Shown: positions 31,843 through 40,054 of the stretch, in pieces
Layout of the letters: every line of letters begins with the position of its first letter
Numbering within the stretch: position 1 is the first letter of the stretch
From: Clostridiales bacterium
GTDB lineage: Bacteria; Bacillota; Clostridia; Christensenellales; Aristaeellaceae
DNA length: 46,378 nt
Reading direction: 5' to 3'
Assembly: GCA_004556985.1 (NCBI GenBank)
Contig: SFFC01000012.1
Location: forward strand, 1 to 46,378
Notes under the pieces: model-generated
The model's input: the letters and a program-made list of their open reading frames with translations, nothing else
What the model was told of the DNA's origin: nothing
Databases searched by the model: none
Made by a program: the position numbers and the translations under genes

Positions 31843-33354
31843 TCAGGCTTCCACGCCGAAGGGGAGCAGAGCGAAGATGTCCTTCTGGACATTGACGCCC
31901 GGGTAGACCTCCAGCAGCTTGAGCCCGCGGGCGGTCAGGATGAAGATGCAGCGTTCCGTGACGTAGAGCACCTTCTGCCCGTTGGCGATGGCCTTGCGGG
32001 CGGAGAAGCTGATGCTGCGCACGTCGTTGACAAACTTGGGAATCGCGCCGTTGCGCACGATGGTCACATGGCCGTCCTGCTCCTGCACCTCCAGCCCCTT
32101 GGTGTTGAAGGTGAGGCAGAAGACGACGATCGGCGTTTTGGCGGTGATGTTGGCGAAGCCGCCGATGCCGGCATAGGCGCCGGGCCCGCGGTGGGCGTTG
32201 ACGTTGCCGTGGCGGTCGACCTCCAGCGCGCCCATGAAGCAGATGTCCAGCCCGCCGTGGTTGTACAGGTCGAACTGGTTCGCCATGTCGTAGACGGAGG
32301 CCGCGCCGATCATCGCGCCGAAGACCTTGCCCGAGGCCGGGAAGCCGCCGATTCCGCCGGATTCGACGGTCAGCGTGATGTGGTCGAGCATGCCGTTCTG
32401 CTTGGCAAAGCGGGAGATCGTCTCCGGAATGCCGATGCCGATGTTGACGATGTCCTCCTTGCGCAGCTCCTGCGCGGCGCGCCGGCCGATGATGCTGCTG
32501 GCGACGCTCTCGCGGCGATGCTCGGAGGTCAGCGCGTCGAGCTTCTCCGTCCACTCGTGCCAATCCTCAAACGGGATTTCGAAGCTGCCGGTCAGCGCTT
32601 GGAGCGCGTCGTCGCGCGGCTGCGGCTCGACGACGACGATTGCGTCGACGAGGCAGCCGGGGATGATCGTGTTTCTCGGGCGCGTGGGCATGTCGACGAT
32701 GCGGTCGACCTGGACGATGACGATGCCGTTGTTCGACTTGACCGCCTGGCAGATGGAGAGGGCGTCGCCGGACATGTACATGTCGTCAAAGGAGATGTTG
32801 CCCTTGCGGTCTGCCGCGGTGCCCTTGATCAGCGTCGCCGTGATCTTGGGCAGCTTGTAATAGAGAAATTCCTCGCCGTCGACCTCGACGACCTTGACAA
32901 ACGAGCTGTCCGTGGAGATCTGGTTGATGCCCGGGCCCTCGCGCCGCGGGTCGACGAAGATATCCAGGCCGACCTTGGAGAGCGCGCCGGGAATGCCGCC
33001 TGCCTGCGCGCGGATGGCGTGGGAGATGCAGCCGAGCGGCAGGTTGTAGGCCTCGAAGCGGTTCTCGAGGATGATCTTCTTCGTGCTGGGCATCGCGCCG
33101 AAATGGCCGCAGATCAGCCGATCCACCGCGCCGGCGCGGATGTAGCCCTCGGCGTTGCGGTTTTCGTCCCAGACGCCGAAGCCGGCGCTGGAGACGATCG
33201 TCAGATGCTTGGGGGAATGCGTCTGCTGATACCTGCGGTTGAGCGCCTCGTGGAGCTCGACGGGATTCTCGATGCCGACGAAGGAATTGACGCAGATGCA
33301 GTCGCCGTCCCGGATCAGGCTGATGGCCTCGTCCGCAGAGAGGATACGATACAT
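31843..33354 (-). CDS. Acyl-CoA:acetate/3-ketoacid CoA-transferase (YdiF/propionate type)
   Basis: 503 residues with alpha and beta subunits fused. The enzyme moves CoA between short-chain acids. The N-terminal half has AISLIRDGDCICVNSFVG and GHFGAMPS; the C-terminal half has NIGIGIPE and the catalytic Glu in TLTVESGGIGGFPASG (near residue 333). AHRGPGAYAGIGGFANIT is a further family signature. The ATG at 33354 with GAAAGGCGG upstream begins the homology at once. It is a single-gene unit with a promoter at 33447-33475 and a terminator. In fermenting Clostridia such enzymes serve butyrate, propionate or ketoacid use; the true acyl pair is not clear. Confidence 0.92.
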   Translation of the reverse strand: MYRILSADEAISLIRDGDCICVNSFVGIENPVELHEALNRRYQQTHSPKHLTIVSSAGFGVWDENRNAEGYIRAGAVDRLICGHFGAMPSTKKIILENRFEAYNLPLGCISHAIRAQAGGIPGALSKVGLDIFVDPRREGPGINQISTDSSFVKVVEVDGEEFLYYKLPKITATLIKGTAADRKGNISFDDMYMSGDALSICQAVKSNNGIVIVQVDRIVDMPTRPRNTIIPGCLVDAIVVVEPQPRDDALQALTGSFEIPFEDWHEWTEKLDALTSEHRRESVASSIIGRRAAQELRKEDIVNIGIGIPETISRFAKQNGMLDHITLTVESGGIGGFPASGKVFGAMIGAASVYDMANQFDLYNHGGLDICFMGALEVDRHGNVNAHRGPGAYAGIGGFANITAKTPIVVFCLTFNTKGLEVQEQDGHVTIVRNGAIPKFVNDVRSISFSARKAIANGQKVLYVTERCIFILTARGLKLLEVYPGVNVQKDIFALLPFGVEA

Positions 33355-33446
33355 GGTTGAGCCGCCTTTCTTGAGTATAAAACTGTGCGGGAAATCCTGC
33401 AGCGGGGACAGCCCGCTTCCGTCCTCGGACACAGGCCGAATACCTT

Positions 33447-33475
33447 ATTATACGTCAAAAATCGGGCGTTGTACA
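33447..33475 (-). promoter_or_regulatory. Probable promoter of the CoA-transferase gene
   Basis: On the minus strand: TATAAT -10 with a weaker TGTACA -35 at 17 bases, about 93 bases before the ATG. Confidence 0.6.
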
Positions 33476-33490
33476 GGTTTTTTTGAGCTT

Positions 33491-34126
33491 TCAGTCCTCG
33501 CTGCCCGGGAGCAGGGGCGTACAGATGCTCGTGAACTCGTCAAAGAACAGCTCCGCCGCGGGGTTCTGCCGCAGGGCGGCCGAGTAGATGGATTCATTGA
33601 AGCAGCAGGCGGGGTTCGAAACGGCGACCAGAAAGGTCTCCGGGGAGAGGAAGCTCCTGATGTACCGGGGCGCGATCAGCAGCCCCTGACCGAGGGAGAC
33701 GAGCAGCAGCGCGGTGGGTACGTTCGGCGCGGGAATGTGGTTGAGCTTGCGCGCGCAGGAGCGGACGGCGAGCTGCCAGTTCTGCGCGTACGGGCCGAAG
33801 AGCTCGTCTGCGTAGGGGACGATCAGCGTCTGTCCGGAGAGCTGATGCAGGTCGACGGAGGCATGGGACATCAGCGGATGCCCGGGCGGGAGGACGAGAT
33901 AGGTGTCGTGGCGGCGGACGAGTGAGCGGCGCGCGTGCTCCGGCAGATCGAAATAGCTGCACGGCGAGAAGACGATGTCGTATTGGTCGATGACCTCCCG
34001 GGGCATCCGGGAGAGCACGGAGATGCTGACCGTGTTCGGCGGCAGATCCGGCACAGGGCAGGCAAGCAGCAGGATGCCCTTTCCGATGGACACGAGCAGC
34101 TTGGTGTAGACGGCGTCCGTCCCGGG
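33491..34126 (-). pseudogene. LysR-family regulator remnant (effector domain only)
   Basis: The frame encodes about 210 residues of a LysR substrate-binding domain: DQYDIVFSPCSYFDLPEHAR, YLVLPPGHPLMSHASVDLHQ, QTLIVPYADELFG and LLVSLGQGLLIAPRYI. The N-terminal helix-turn-helix and linker (about 90 residues in LysR proteins) are missing; the frame simply opens at 34144 inside the neighbouring GH3 remnant. No ribosome site precedes the apparent start. It is therefore a 5'-truncated gene that cannot bind DNA. Its C-terminus looks intact. It faces away from the GH3 remnant, as LysR genes usually do from the gene they control, so one deletion probably took the shared promoter region and both 5' ends. 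Confidence 0.75.
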
Positions 34127-34127
34127 C

Positions 34128-34871
34128 ATGGCGGCCTGCGCCAAGCACTTCCCCGGCGACGGCGTCGATTTCCGCGATCAGCATCTGCATCCGACCTATA
34201 ACAGCCTGCCCGCCGCGCAGGGGTACGCGACCTATGGCGCGATCTACCGGGAGCTGATCGGCCGCGGGCTGATGAGCGTCATGGTCGGGCACATCGTCCA
34301 GCCGGCCGTGGCGATGGAGATCAACCCGGTGCTGCGGATGGAGGATTGCCTGCCGGCCTCGCTCAGCCCGGAGCTGCTGACCGGCCTGCTGCGCGGGAAG
34401 CTGGGCTTTAACGGCGTCATCACCTCGGACGCGACCATCATGGGCGGCTACTGCATGGCGATGGAGCGAAGCAAAGCGATTCCAGCCTCGATCGCGGCGG
34501 GCTGCGGCGTGGAGGTCTACAAGCCCCTGGAGGACGAGCTGCACGGCACGTCGGCGCTCAGCGGCCGGCGGCTGACGCTGTACCTGGCCAACTACGAGCA
34601 GGCGAGCAACCAGACCACCGTGCGCATCGACTGGTGCAAAAAGCACGCGCTGGATACGCCGCGATTCCTGAACGAGGAGCCCTGCGTCTTTGTCTCGCTG
34701 GCCAACCCCTACCTGCTCCAGGATGTGCCGCGCGTGCCGACCTATATCAACGCCTATACCGCCAGCCGCGCGGTCATCGAGGCCGTGATCGGCAAGCTGC
34801 TGCGGGGCGGCCCCTTTGAGGGTGTCAGCCCAGTGGATGCTTTTTGCGGCCTGCCCGACACGAGGCTATGA
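34128..34871 (+). pseudogene. GH3 glycoside hydrolase remnant (5' truncated, internal deletion)
   Basis: The frame begins in the middle of a GH3 catalytic domain, ACAKHFPGDGVDFRDQHLHP (the KHFPGDG motif usually sits about 160 residues in). It continues through YRELIGRGLMSVMVGHI and LGFNGVITSDATIMGGY, which carries the nucleophile Asp. After AIPASIAAGC the sequence jumps to GVEVYKPLEDELHG and a C-terminal domain (TLYLANYEQASNQTTVRIDW, ending in GLPDTRL). In related GH3 enzymes a long stretch lies between these parts, so an in-frame internal deletion near 34503 is likely. No ribosome site or promoter precedes it. It may still be translated as a 247-residue product but cannot be a normal enzyme. 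Confidence 0.75.
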
Positions 34872-34874
34872 CGC

Positions 34875-34912
34875 GAAAAAACGGAGCCGACTGATATCAG
34901 GCTCCGTTTTTA
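34875..34912. terminator. Bidirectional terminator between the GH3 remnant and argD
   Basis: AACGGAGCC/GGCTCCGTT stem, 11-base loop, with A-tract before and TTTTT after; it serves both converging units. Confidence 0.88.
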
Positions 34913-34919
34913 TGACTTG

Positions 34920-35007
34920 CGGTATCCATCTGCCAAGACTTCGGCTTCGGACACAGAGGTGGAGGATTATCGGCGTTCGTCGGAGATGGAGCCTGCAGCA
35001 TGCCGGT
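34920..35007 (-). repeat. Interspersed intergenic element, copy B
   Basis: On the minus strand it starts right at the argD stop codon: AACCGGCATGCTGCAGGC, then CTCCGACGAA, ATAATCCTCC, CTCTGTGTCCGAAGCCGAAG, CTTGGCAGATGG and ATACC. Copy A after the M20 gene has the same order of landmarks and the same abutment on a stop codon, with a terminator next. Confidence 0.6.
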
Positions 35008-36198
35008 TCAGCTCAGCTCCTGCGTGAGGGCGAGGACAAAGGCGTCCATCTCGTCCTTGCTGATGACCAGCGGCGGGGCGAGGCGCAGCACATTGCCCGC
35101 GGCGGTGCCGGCGACGAAGCCGCGCGCGAGCAGGCGCTTCATCAGCGCGCCCGCCGGACAATCCTGCGTCAGCTGGATGCCCAGAAGCAGGCCCATGCCG
35201 CGCACCTCGAGAATCTTCCCGCTGGCGATACCGCGCAGGGCGCGCATCAGGTACGCGCCCTTTTCCCTGGCGACGGCGGCATAGTCGTGCTCGATCAGAT
35301 GGGTCATCGCGGAGAGGGAGACGGCGCAGGCGAGCGTGTTGCCGCCGAACGTCGAGCCGTGGTCGCCGATGGCGATTGCGGAAGCGACCTTCTCGCTGGC
35401 GAGGATGGCGCCGATCGGGAAGCCGCAGCCCAAGCCCTTGGCGCTGGTCATAATGTCCGGCGTGACGCCGTATTGCTCGTGGCAGTAGAGGCTGCCCGTG
35501 CGGCAGACGCCGGTCTGCACCTCGTCGAGGATCAGCAGCACGCCCTGCTCGTCGCACAGCGCGCGCACGCCGCGGAGATAGTCGGGATCGGCGGGCGTCA
35601 CGCCGCCCTCGCCCTGCATCGGCTCCAGCAGCACGGCGGCGGTCTCCTCGTCCATCGCGGCGCGCAGCGCGTCCAGGTCGTTGTAGGGCACCTGGGTGAG
35701 GCCGCTGGGCAGCAGCGGGCGATACGGCGCCTGATAGTAGTCATGGCCGGTCGCGGCGACGGTCGCCAGCGTGCGCCCGTGGAAGGAATGGTCGGCGGAG
35801 AGGATCTTGTAGCGCTTGCTGCCCTGCGCGTAGAAGTACTTGCGCGCGAGCTTCATCGCGCCCTCGTTGGCCTCCGCGCCGGAGTTGGCGAAGAACACAC
35901 GGTCGGCAAACGTGTTCGCGCAAAGCAGCGCGGCGAGCTTCGCCTGCGGCTCCACATAGTAGAGGTTGGAGGTGTGCAGGATGCCCGTCTGCGCCTGCGC
36001 GATCAGCGCATCCGTGACGGCGGGATGGTTGTAGCCCAACGCGTTGACGGCGATGCCCGCGAAGAGATCCGTGTAGGCCCTGCCGTCCTGGTCGTAGAGC
36101 GTGCAGCCTTCGCCGCGCACGAAGCAGACGGGGCAGCGCTCACCAAAGACGCCAAGGAAATGCTCGGCATCGAGCTGCTTGATTTCGGAAAGATTCAT
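35008..36198 (-). CDS. argD: Acetylornithine aminotransferase
   Basis: 396 residues of the class-III aminotransferase family. It transfers the amino group from glutamate to N-acetylglutamate semialdehyde in arginine synthesis. FFANSGAEANEGAMKLAR and YKILSADHSFHGRTLATVAA are the PLP-binding and ArgD-typical segments, LLILDEVQTGVCRTG holds the Asp that contacts the PLP ring, and TSAKGLGCGFPIGA holds the Schiff-base Lys (near residue 255). AAGGAG precedes the ATG at 36198. It is the last gene of argB-argC-argD. A 239-base gap to argC holds three hairpins. Related 4-aminobutyrate aminotransferases are less likely given the arg neighbours. Confidence 0.93.
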   Translation of the reverse strand: MNLSEIKQLDAEHFLGVFGERCPVCFVRGEGCTLYDQDGRAYTDLFAGIAVNALGYNHPAVTDALIAQAQTGILHTSNLYYVEPQAKLAALLCANTFADRVFFANSGAEANEGAMKLARKYFYAQGSKRYKILSADHSFHGRTLATVAATGHDYYQAPYRPLLPSGLTQVPYNDLDALRAAMDEETAAVLLEPMQGEGGVTPADPDYLRGVRALCDEQGVLLILDEVQTGVCRTGSLYCHEQYGVTPDIMTSAKGLGCGFPIGAILASEKVASAIAIGDHGSTFGGNTLACAVSLSAMTHLIEHDYAAVAREKGAYLMRALRGIASGKILEVRGMGLLLGIQLTQDCPAGALMKRLLARGFVAGTAAGNVLRLAPPLVISKDEMDAFVLALTQELS

Positions 36199-36261
36199 GG
36201 AAGACTCCTTGTCTGGTCGATGATGCTGCGAGTTGTATTTGACGTTGCATCTGAAATCCGG

Positions 36262-36436
36262 CTTTGCGAAATCGAACCCGTCTCAATCGTAGGATGCTTC
36301 GCATCCTGCTCTGAGACTACGTTTTTGCGGATTGGGATGCGATAGGGCTGCCGCCCTATAACCTGCCTGAGGGATGATATCCCTCAGACTCCCTTCTTCG
36401 CTTCGCGCGTAGATTCGAATTTGGCTGCAAAACAGG
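36262..36436. repeat. Hairpin-rich, possibly mobile repeat in the argC-argD gap
   Basis: Three strong hairpins in a row: GTCTCA...TGAGAC enclosing AGGATGC/GCATCCT (36280-36317), ATAGGGC/GCCCTAT (36342-36359) and CTGAGGGAT/ATCCCTCAG (36367-36387). The ends look like imperfect inverted repeats: TTTGCGAAATCGAA at 36263 and TTCGAATTTGGCTGCAAA at 36414. The texture (GGGCTGCCGCCC, CCCTCAGACTCCC) resembles short dispersed palindromic repeats of gut Clostridia. No frame in it looks coding. The first hairpin is followed by TACGTTTTTG on the plus strand, so it could stop antisense transcription. Confidence 0.5.
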
Positions 36437-36437
36437 A

Positions 36438-37331
36438 TCAGACGTTCAGCCCCGTGGTCTCGTCGCAGCCGAGCATCAGGTTCATCGACTGAACGGCTGC
36501 GCCGTTGCCCGTGACGAAGAGCTCCAGGCCGTCCCAGCCGGCGCAGGCGTTGGCGGCGAGGAAGCCGCCGGCGTCGCTCTGCGCGCTCAGCGGCAGGACG
36601 CGCACGAGCTGGGCGTCCGCATAGGCGCTGCTCAGGCAGTCGTGCAGCTGCGCGAGGGTGGAGACGCCGTGCAGCTGGCTTGTGCAAAGCGGAACGCTGA
36701 CGAGCATGCCGGCGTAGTAATCTGCGACGATGGGCGTGAAGAGCGGGGCCTTCTGCAGGCCGGAGATGACCCGCATCTCCGCGAGGTGCTTGTGCTGCTG
36801 AGTCAGGCCGTAGAGGCGCGGGGAATCGAGCGCGGCGTCGCGCATTTCGCCCTCATACTGCGCGATCATCTTCTTGCCGCCGCCGCTGTAACCGGTCAGC
36901 GAGAAGCAGCTCAGCACGGCGTCGGACGAAACGACGCCCGCGTCGACCAGCGGCCGCGCGATGGAGATGAAGCCCGTCGCGTGGCAGCCGGGGTTGGCGA
37001 TGCGCTTGCCCGTGACGATGGCCTCGCGCATCGCAGGGGAGAGCTCCGGGAAGCCGTAGGCCCAGCCCTCGGCCGTGCGATGCGCGGTGGAGGCGTCGAT
37101 GATGCGCGTATGGTCGTTCTCTACGAGGCTCACGGCCTCGCGCGCCGCTGCGTCTGGCAGGCAGAGGAACGTGATGTCCGAGGCGTTGATCAGCCGGGCG
37201 CGCTCCGCGGCGTCCTTGCGCAGCGCGGGGTCGATGGTCAGCAGCTCGATGTCCGTCCGCCCGCCGAGGCGCTCAAAGATGCGCAGGCCGGTCGTGCCCT
37301 CGCTGCCGTCGATGTAAATCTTTGGTTTCAT
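36438..37331 (-). CDS. argC: N-acetyl-gamma-glutamyl-phosphate reductase, type 2 (short form)
   Basis: 297 residues. It reduces N-acetylglutamyl phosphate to the semialdehyde with NADPH. The N-terminal loop IYIDGSEGTTGLRIFERL is the type-2 dinucleotide-binding form. The catalytic Cys is in ANPGCHATGFISIA (near residue 118). FSLTGYSGGGKKMI follows. Its length fits the shorter type-2 enzymes rather than the E. coli type (334 residues). AAGGGAG lies before the ATG at 37331; 22 bases separate it from argB. Confidence 0.93.
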   Translation of the reverse strand: MKPKIYIDGSEGTTGLRIFERLGGRTDIELLTIDPALRKDAAERARLINASDITFLCLPDAAAREAVSLVENDHTRIIDASTAHRTAEGWAYGFPELSPAMREAIVTGKRIANPGCHATGFISIARPLVDAGVVSSDAVLSCFSLTGYSGGGKKMIAQYEGEMRDAALDSPRLYGLTQQHKHLAEMRVISGLQKAPLFTPIVADYYAGMLVSVPLCTSQLHGVSTLAQLHDCLSSAYADAQLVRVLPLSAQSDAGGFLAANACAGWDGLELFVTGNGAAVQSMNLMLGCDETTGLNV

Positions 37332-37353
37332 GCTGCATGCTCCCTTCCGGCGC

Positions 37354-38268
37354 TCAGTGCGCGGCGGCCTTCGGCTTCTCGAACATCGTGCCGATACCGC
37401 GGTCGGTGAAGATCTCCAGGATGATCGGGTGCGGGATGGTGCCGTTGAGGATGTGGACTCGGCGCACGCCCTTCTCGATCGCGTCGACGCAGGAGTTGAC
37501 CTTGGGAATCATGCCGCCGCTGATCGTGCCGTCCGCGATGAGCGCGCGCGCCTGCTCGACGGTCAGGATCGGGTAGAGGGTCGTCGGGTCCTCCGGCACG
37601 CGGCGCACACCGTCGATGTCCGTCAGGAAGATCAGCTTTTCGGCCTTGAGCGCCGTGGCGATGGCGGCGGCGGCGGTGTCCGCGTTGATGTTGTAGCTCT
37701 CGCCCGCCGCGTCGACGCCGACCGTCGAGATGACGGGGATGTATTCGTCGGCGCAGAGCGCGTTGAGCAGCTTCGTGTTGACCTTCACGATGTCGCCGAC
37801 GTGACCGAGGTCGACGCCATCCGGCAGCGGCGGTTTCTTCGTTACCTGGATCAGCCCTGCGTCCTTTCCGCACAGGCCGATGGCCTTGCCGCCGAGCGTG
37901 CCGATCTGCGCGGCGATGTTCTTGTTCAGCTTGCCGGCCAGCACCATCTGCACGATTTCCATCGTCGCCTCGTCCGTGATGCGCAGGCCGTTGTGGAACT
38001 CGCTCTTGACGCCCACGCGGGTGAGCATCGCGTTGATCTCCGGCCCGCCGCCGTGGACGAGGATGGGGTTGATGCCGACGTACTTGAGCAGCGTCACATC
38101 CTCGAGAATCTTGCGGGTCAGGTCCTCGTTGACCATGGCGTTGCCGCCGTATTTGATGACGATGGTCTTGCCCCAGAGGCGCTGGATGTAAGGCAGGGCC
38201 TCGATCAGGATATTGGCTTTGTTGATGAAATCCAAATCGGTGTTGTCGACGATTTGATCCTTCGGCAT
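37354..38268 (-). CDS. argB: Acetylglutamate kinase
   Basis: 304 residues of the amino-acid kinase family. It phosphorylates N-acetylglutamate. TIVIKYGGNAMVNED (near residue 36) holds the catalytic Lys and Gly loop, ILVHGGGPEINAML the substrate loop, NINADTAAAAIATALKAEKL the ATP-binding part and TDIDGV the metal/phosphate site. The N-terminal helix (DLDFINKANILIEALPYIQR) is the kind found in arginine-sensitive hexameric kinases, so feedback inhibition by arginine is plausible. ATG 38268 has AAAGGAGAG upstream; the longer frame crosses the ARG boxes and is excluded. It is the first gene of argB-C-D. Confidence 0.95.
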   Translation of the reverse strand: MPKDQIVDNTDLDFINKANILIEALPYIQRLWGKTIVIKYGGNAMVNEDLTRKILEDVTLLKYVGINPILVHGGGPEINAMLTRVGVKSEFHNGLRITDEATMEIVQMVLAGKLNKNIAAQIGTLGGKAIGLCGKDAGLIQVTKKPPLPDGVDLGHVGDIVKVNTKLLNALCADEYIPVISTVGVDAAGESYNINADTAAAAIATALKAEKLIFLTDIDGVRRVPEDPTTLYPILTVEQARALIADGTISGGMIPKVNSCVDAIEKGVRRVHILNGTIPHPIILEIFTDRGIGTMFEKPKAAAH

Positions 38269-38332
38269 GGCGGTTTCTCTCCTTTGGCGTTTCAAACGGT
38301 CAGTACTGACCATGAATGGGTGAACAGGGACG

Positions 38333-38362
38333 ATTATACCACAGGTTCGCATAAATATGCAA
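38333..38362 (-). promoter_or_regulatory. Promoter of argBCD
   Basis: On the minus strand: a perfect TATAAT -10 and TTGCAT as best -35 (18-base spacer). The -35 lies inside ARG box 1. Confidence 0.65.
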
Positions 38363-38385
38363 CAGGTTTCGCATAAAAATGCATA
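38346..38385. promoter_or_regulatory. Two tandem ARG boxes (ArgR/AhrC operator)
   Basis: TTCGCATAAATATGCAAC (38346-38363) and TTCGCATAAAAATGCATA (38368-38385) each fit the 18-bp ArgR pattern (WNTGNATWWWWATNCANW). The 22-base period (18 plus 4) puts both on one DNA face, close to the 21-base period of known operators. They cover the -35 of argBCD, so arginine-bound ArgR should repress it. Confidence 0.88.
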
Positions 38386-38429
38386 CCGTCGAGCGATTCT
38401 ATTTGGAAAGAAGGGCTTCGGCGGTATGC
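38376..38429 (-). terminator. Probable terminator after the AbgB-like gene, tail inside ARG box 2
   Basis: On the minus strand GCATACCG (with extended pairing toward CCGAAGC) pairs with CGGTATGC after a long loop, followed by ATTTTTATG. The U-tract is part of ARG box 2, so the terminator and operator share bases. Confidence 0.55.
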
Positions 38430-38443
38430 GGAACAGGGAATTG

Positions 38444-39886
38444 TCAATATTTGGGCCGGATATCCGCGGGGATCGGGCAGACGTAAGGGTGCTCCTTCGT
38501 GCGCGCGCGGAATTCGCGCTGGACGCGCGCGAGCGTCTCCGGCTCATCCATCAGCCGCGCGGCGCTCAGCGCAAGCGACTTGGCGGCGAAGAGCATGGCC
38601 TTGTGCGCGATAGCGCTCTTGCCGATGGCGACGGCCTGCCAGCTGTGGGCAGGCGTGTCGGCGGCCCAGGCCGCGGCGGAGAGCTGGCTCGTCGGCGCGC
38701 ACCAGCTGGCGTCGCCCACGTCGGTGGAGATGGTGACGATGGGCGTGTCGGTCGGCGTGTGCGGCGCGATAAAGCTGTAGATCGGCTCGCCCTGATGCGC
38801 CAAGACGCGCTCGCGCGCCTCGCTTGTGCACAGGCGGGAGAGCTTGGCGAGCGTGTGCTCCGGGGATTCGAGCGAATCGTGCAGCGAGCGGGCGAGGGCG
38901 AGCTCCTCTTGCGTGAAGGCGGGCGCGCCGATGGAGCACATGCTGTCGACGAGCACCTCTTCCATCGCCGTGTTGGGGAGGATGTTGGAGCAGCCCTTGA
39001 CGAACTCCATCTCCATCGTCGTGCCGGTCATGATCGCCGCGCCGCGCGCGCAGTCGATGACGCGCTGCTTGATGCCCTCCAGGTCGGCAAGGCGCTGCGA
39101 GCGGACGAGATAGACCGCCTCAGCGCGCGCCTGAACGACGTTGGGCGAGAGGCCGCCCGCGTCGGTGATCGCGTAGTGGATGCGCGTGTCCTCCGGCACA
39201 TGCTCGCGCAGGAACTGGATGCCCACGTTCATCAGCTCCAGCGCGTCGAGCGCGCTGCGCCCGAGCTCCGGGCTTCCCGCGGCATGGGCGCTCTGCCCCT
39301 TAAAGCGGAAGATCATCTTGACGTTGGCCAGCGAGCCGCCTGGCCAGATGCCGTTGTAGTCCCACGGGTGCCAGGAGAGGATCGCGTCGAGCCCCGCAAA
39401 GAAACCGTCGCGCGCGAGGAAGGTCTTGGCGCTGCCGGTCTCCTCGGCCGGACAGCCGAAGTAGACGACCGTGCCCGAAAGCCGGCCGGCGGCAATTTCC
39501 TCCTTGACAGCGACCGCTGCGGCCAGGGAGCCGACGCCGAGCAAATTGTGCCCGCAGCCGTGGCCCGGTGCGCCCGGCGTCACGGGCTCGCGGACGGCGC
39601 AGCCGGCCTTCTGGCTCATGGCGCTCAGCGCGTCGAATTCGCCCAGAAACGCGATGACGGGCCGGCCATTGCCGTATTCGGCGCGGAAGGCGTTGGGCAT
39701 GCCGCCCAGGCAGTCCGTGACGGAAAAGCCGTTTTGAAGCAGCAGCGCGCGCAGAATGCCGGCGGAAGCGTCCTCATGGAAGTTGACCTCGGGATGCTCC
39801 CAGATGGCGTCGCTGGCGGCGGTGTAGGCCTGCGCATGCGCGTCGACGCTGGCACAGATGGCATGCTGCATGGATTCAGGATTCAT
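38444..39886 (-). CDS. M20-family amidohydrolase, AbgB-like
   Basis: 480 residues, close to AbgB (p-aminobenzoyl-glutamate hydrolase subunit B, 481 residues). IWEHPEVNFHEDASAGIL, AFLGEFDAL and PGHGCGHNLLGVG (metal-binding His and Cys) mark the first half; VVYFGCPAEETGSAKTFL has the Glu pair; QSAHAAGSPELGRSALDALE is the dimerisation domain. PTDTPIVTISTDVGDASW is near the C-terminal metal ligand. It should cleave an amide between an aromatic or acyl group and an amino acid such as glutamate. No abgA partner is seen, but single AbgB-like proteins are common in Bacillota. The ATG has GAGGAGGAG upstream. It lies upstream of argB but has its own promoter and terminator. Confidence 0.9.
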   Translation of the reverse strand: MNPESMQHAICASVDAHAQAYTAASDAIWEHPEVNFHEDASAGILRALLLQNGFSVTDCLGGMPNAFRAEYGNGRPVIAFLGEFDALSAMSQKAGCAVREPVTPGAPGHGCGHNLLGVGSLAAAVAVKEEIAAGRLSGTVVYFGCPAEETGSAKTFLARDGFFAGLDAILSWHPWDYNGIWPGGSLANVKMIFRFKGQSAHAAGSPELGRSALDALELMNVGIQFLREHVPEDTRIHYAITDAGGLSPNVVQARAEAVYLVRSQRLADLEGIKQRVIDCARGAAIMTGTTMEMEFVKGCSNILPNTAMEEVLVDSMCSIGAPAFTQEELALARSLHDSLESPEHTLAKLSRLCTSEARERVLAHQGEPIYSFIAPHTPTDTPIVTISTDVGDASWCAPTSQLSAAAWAADTPAHSWQAVAIGKSAIAHKAMLFAAKSLALSAARLMDEPETLARVQREFRARTKEHPYVCPIPADIRPKY

Positions 39887-39941
39887 GGATATCTCCTCCT
39901 CTGGCGGCTATGCGCCGGTTTGCAGGAAAAAGAATGGACTC

Positions 39942-39970
39942 AGTATACGCATGCAGGCACGTTTTGTCAA
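39942..39970 (-). promoter_or_regulatory. Promoter of the AbgB-like gene
   Basis: On the minus strand: TTGACA, 17 bases, TATACT, about 55 bases before the ATG. Confidence 0.85.
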
Positions 39971-40002
39971 TGATAAGTCTGAGAACGCGCCGCCGGGGAT
40001 AC

Positions 40003-40031
40003 AAAAAAGCCGCAGGGCCTTGACCCTGCGG
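40003..40031 (-). terminator. Terminator of the membrane-protein triplet operon
   Basis: On the minus strand: CCGCAGGG/CCCTGCGG stem with 6-base loop, then CTTTTTTG, 24 bases after the stop of the last paralogue. Confidence 0.9.
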
Positions 40032-40054
40032 ACGCAGTTGTGCTTCTGTTACGG

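Noticed and set aside
36199..36437. A small gene or leader peptide between argC and argD
   Set aside because: No frame with a ribosome site fits; the region is better explained by three palindromic hairpins.
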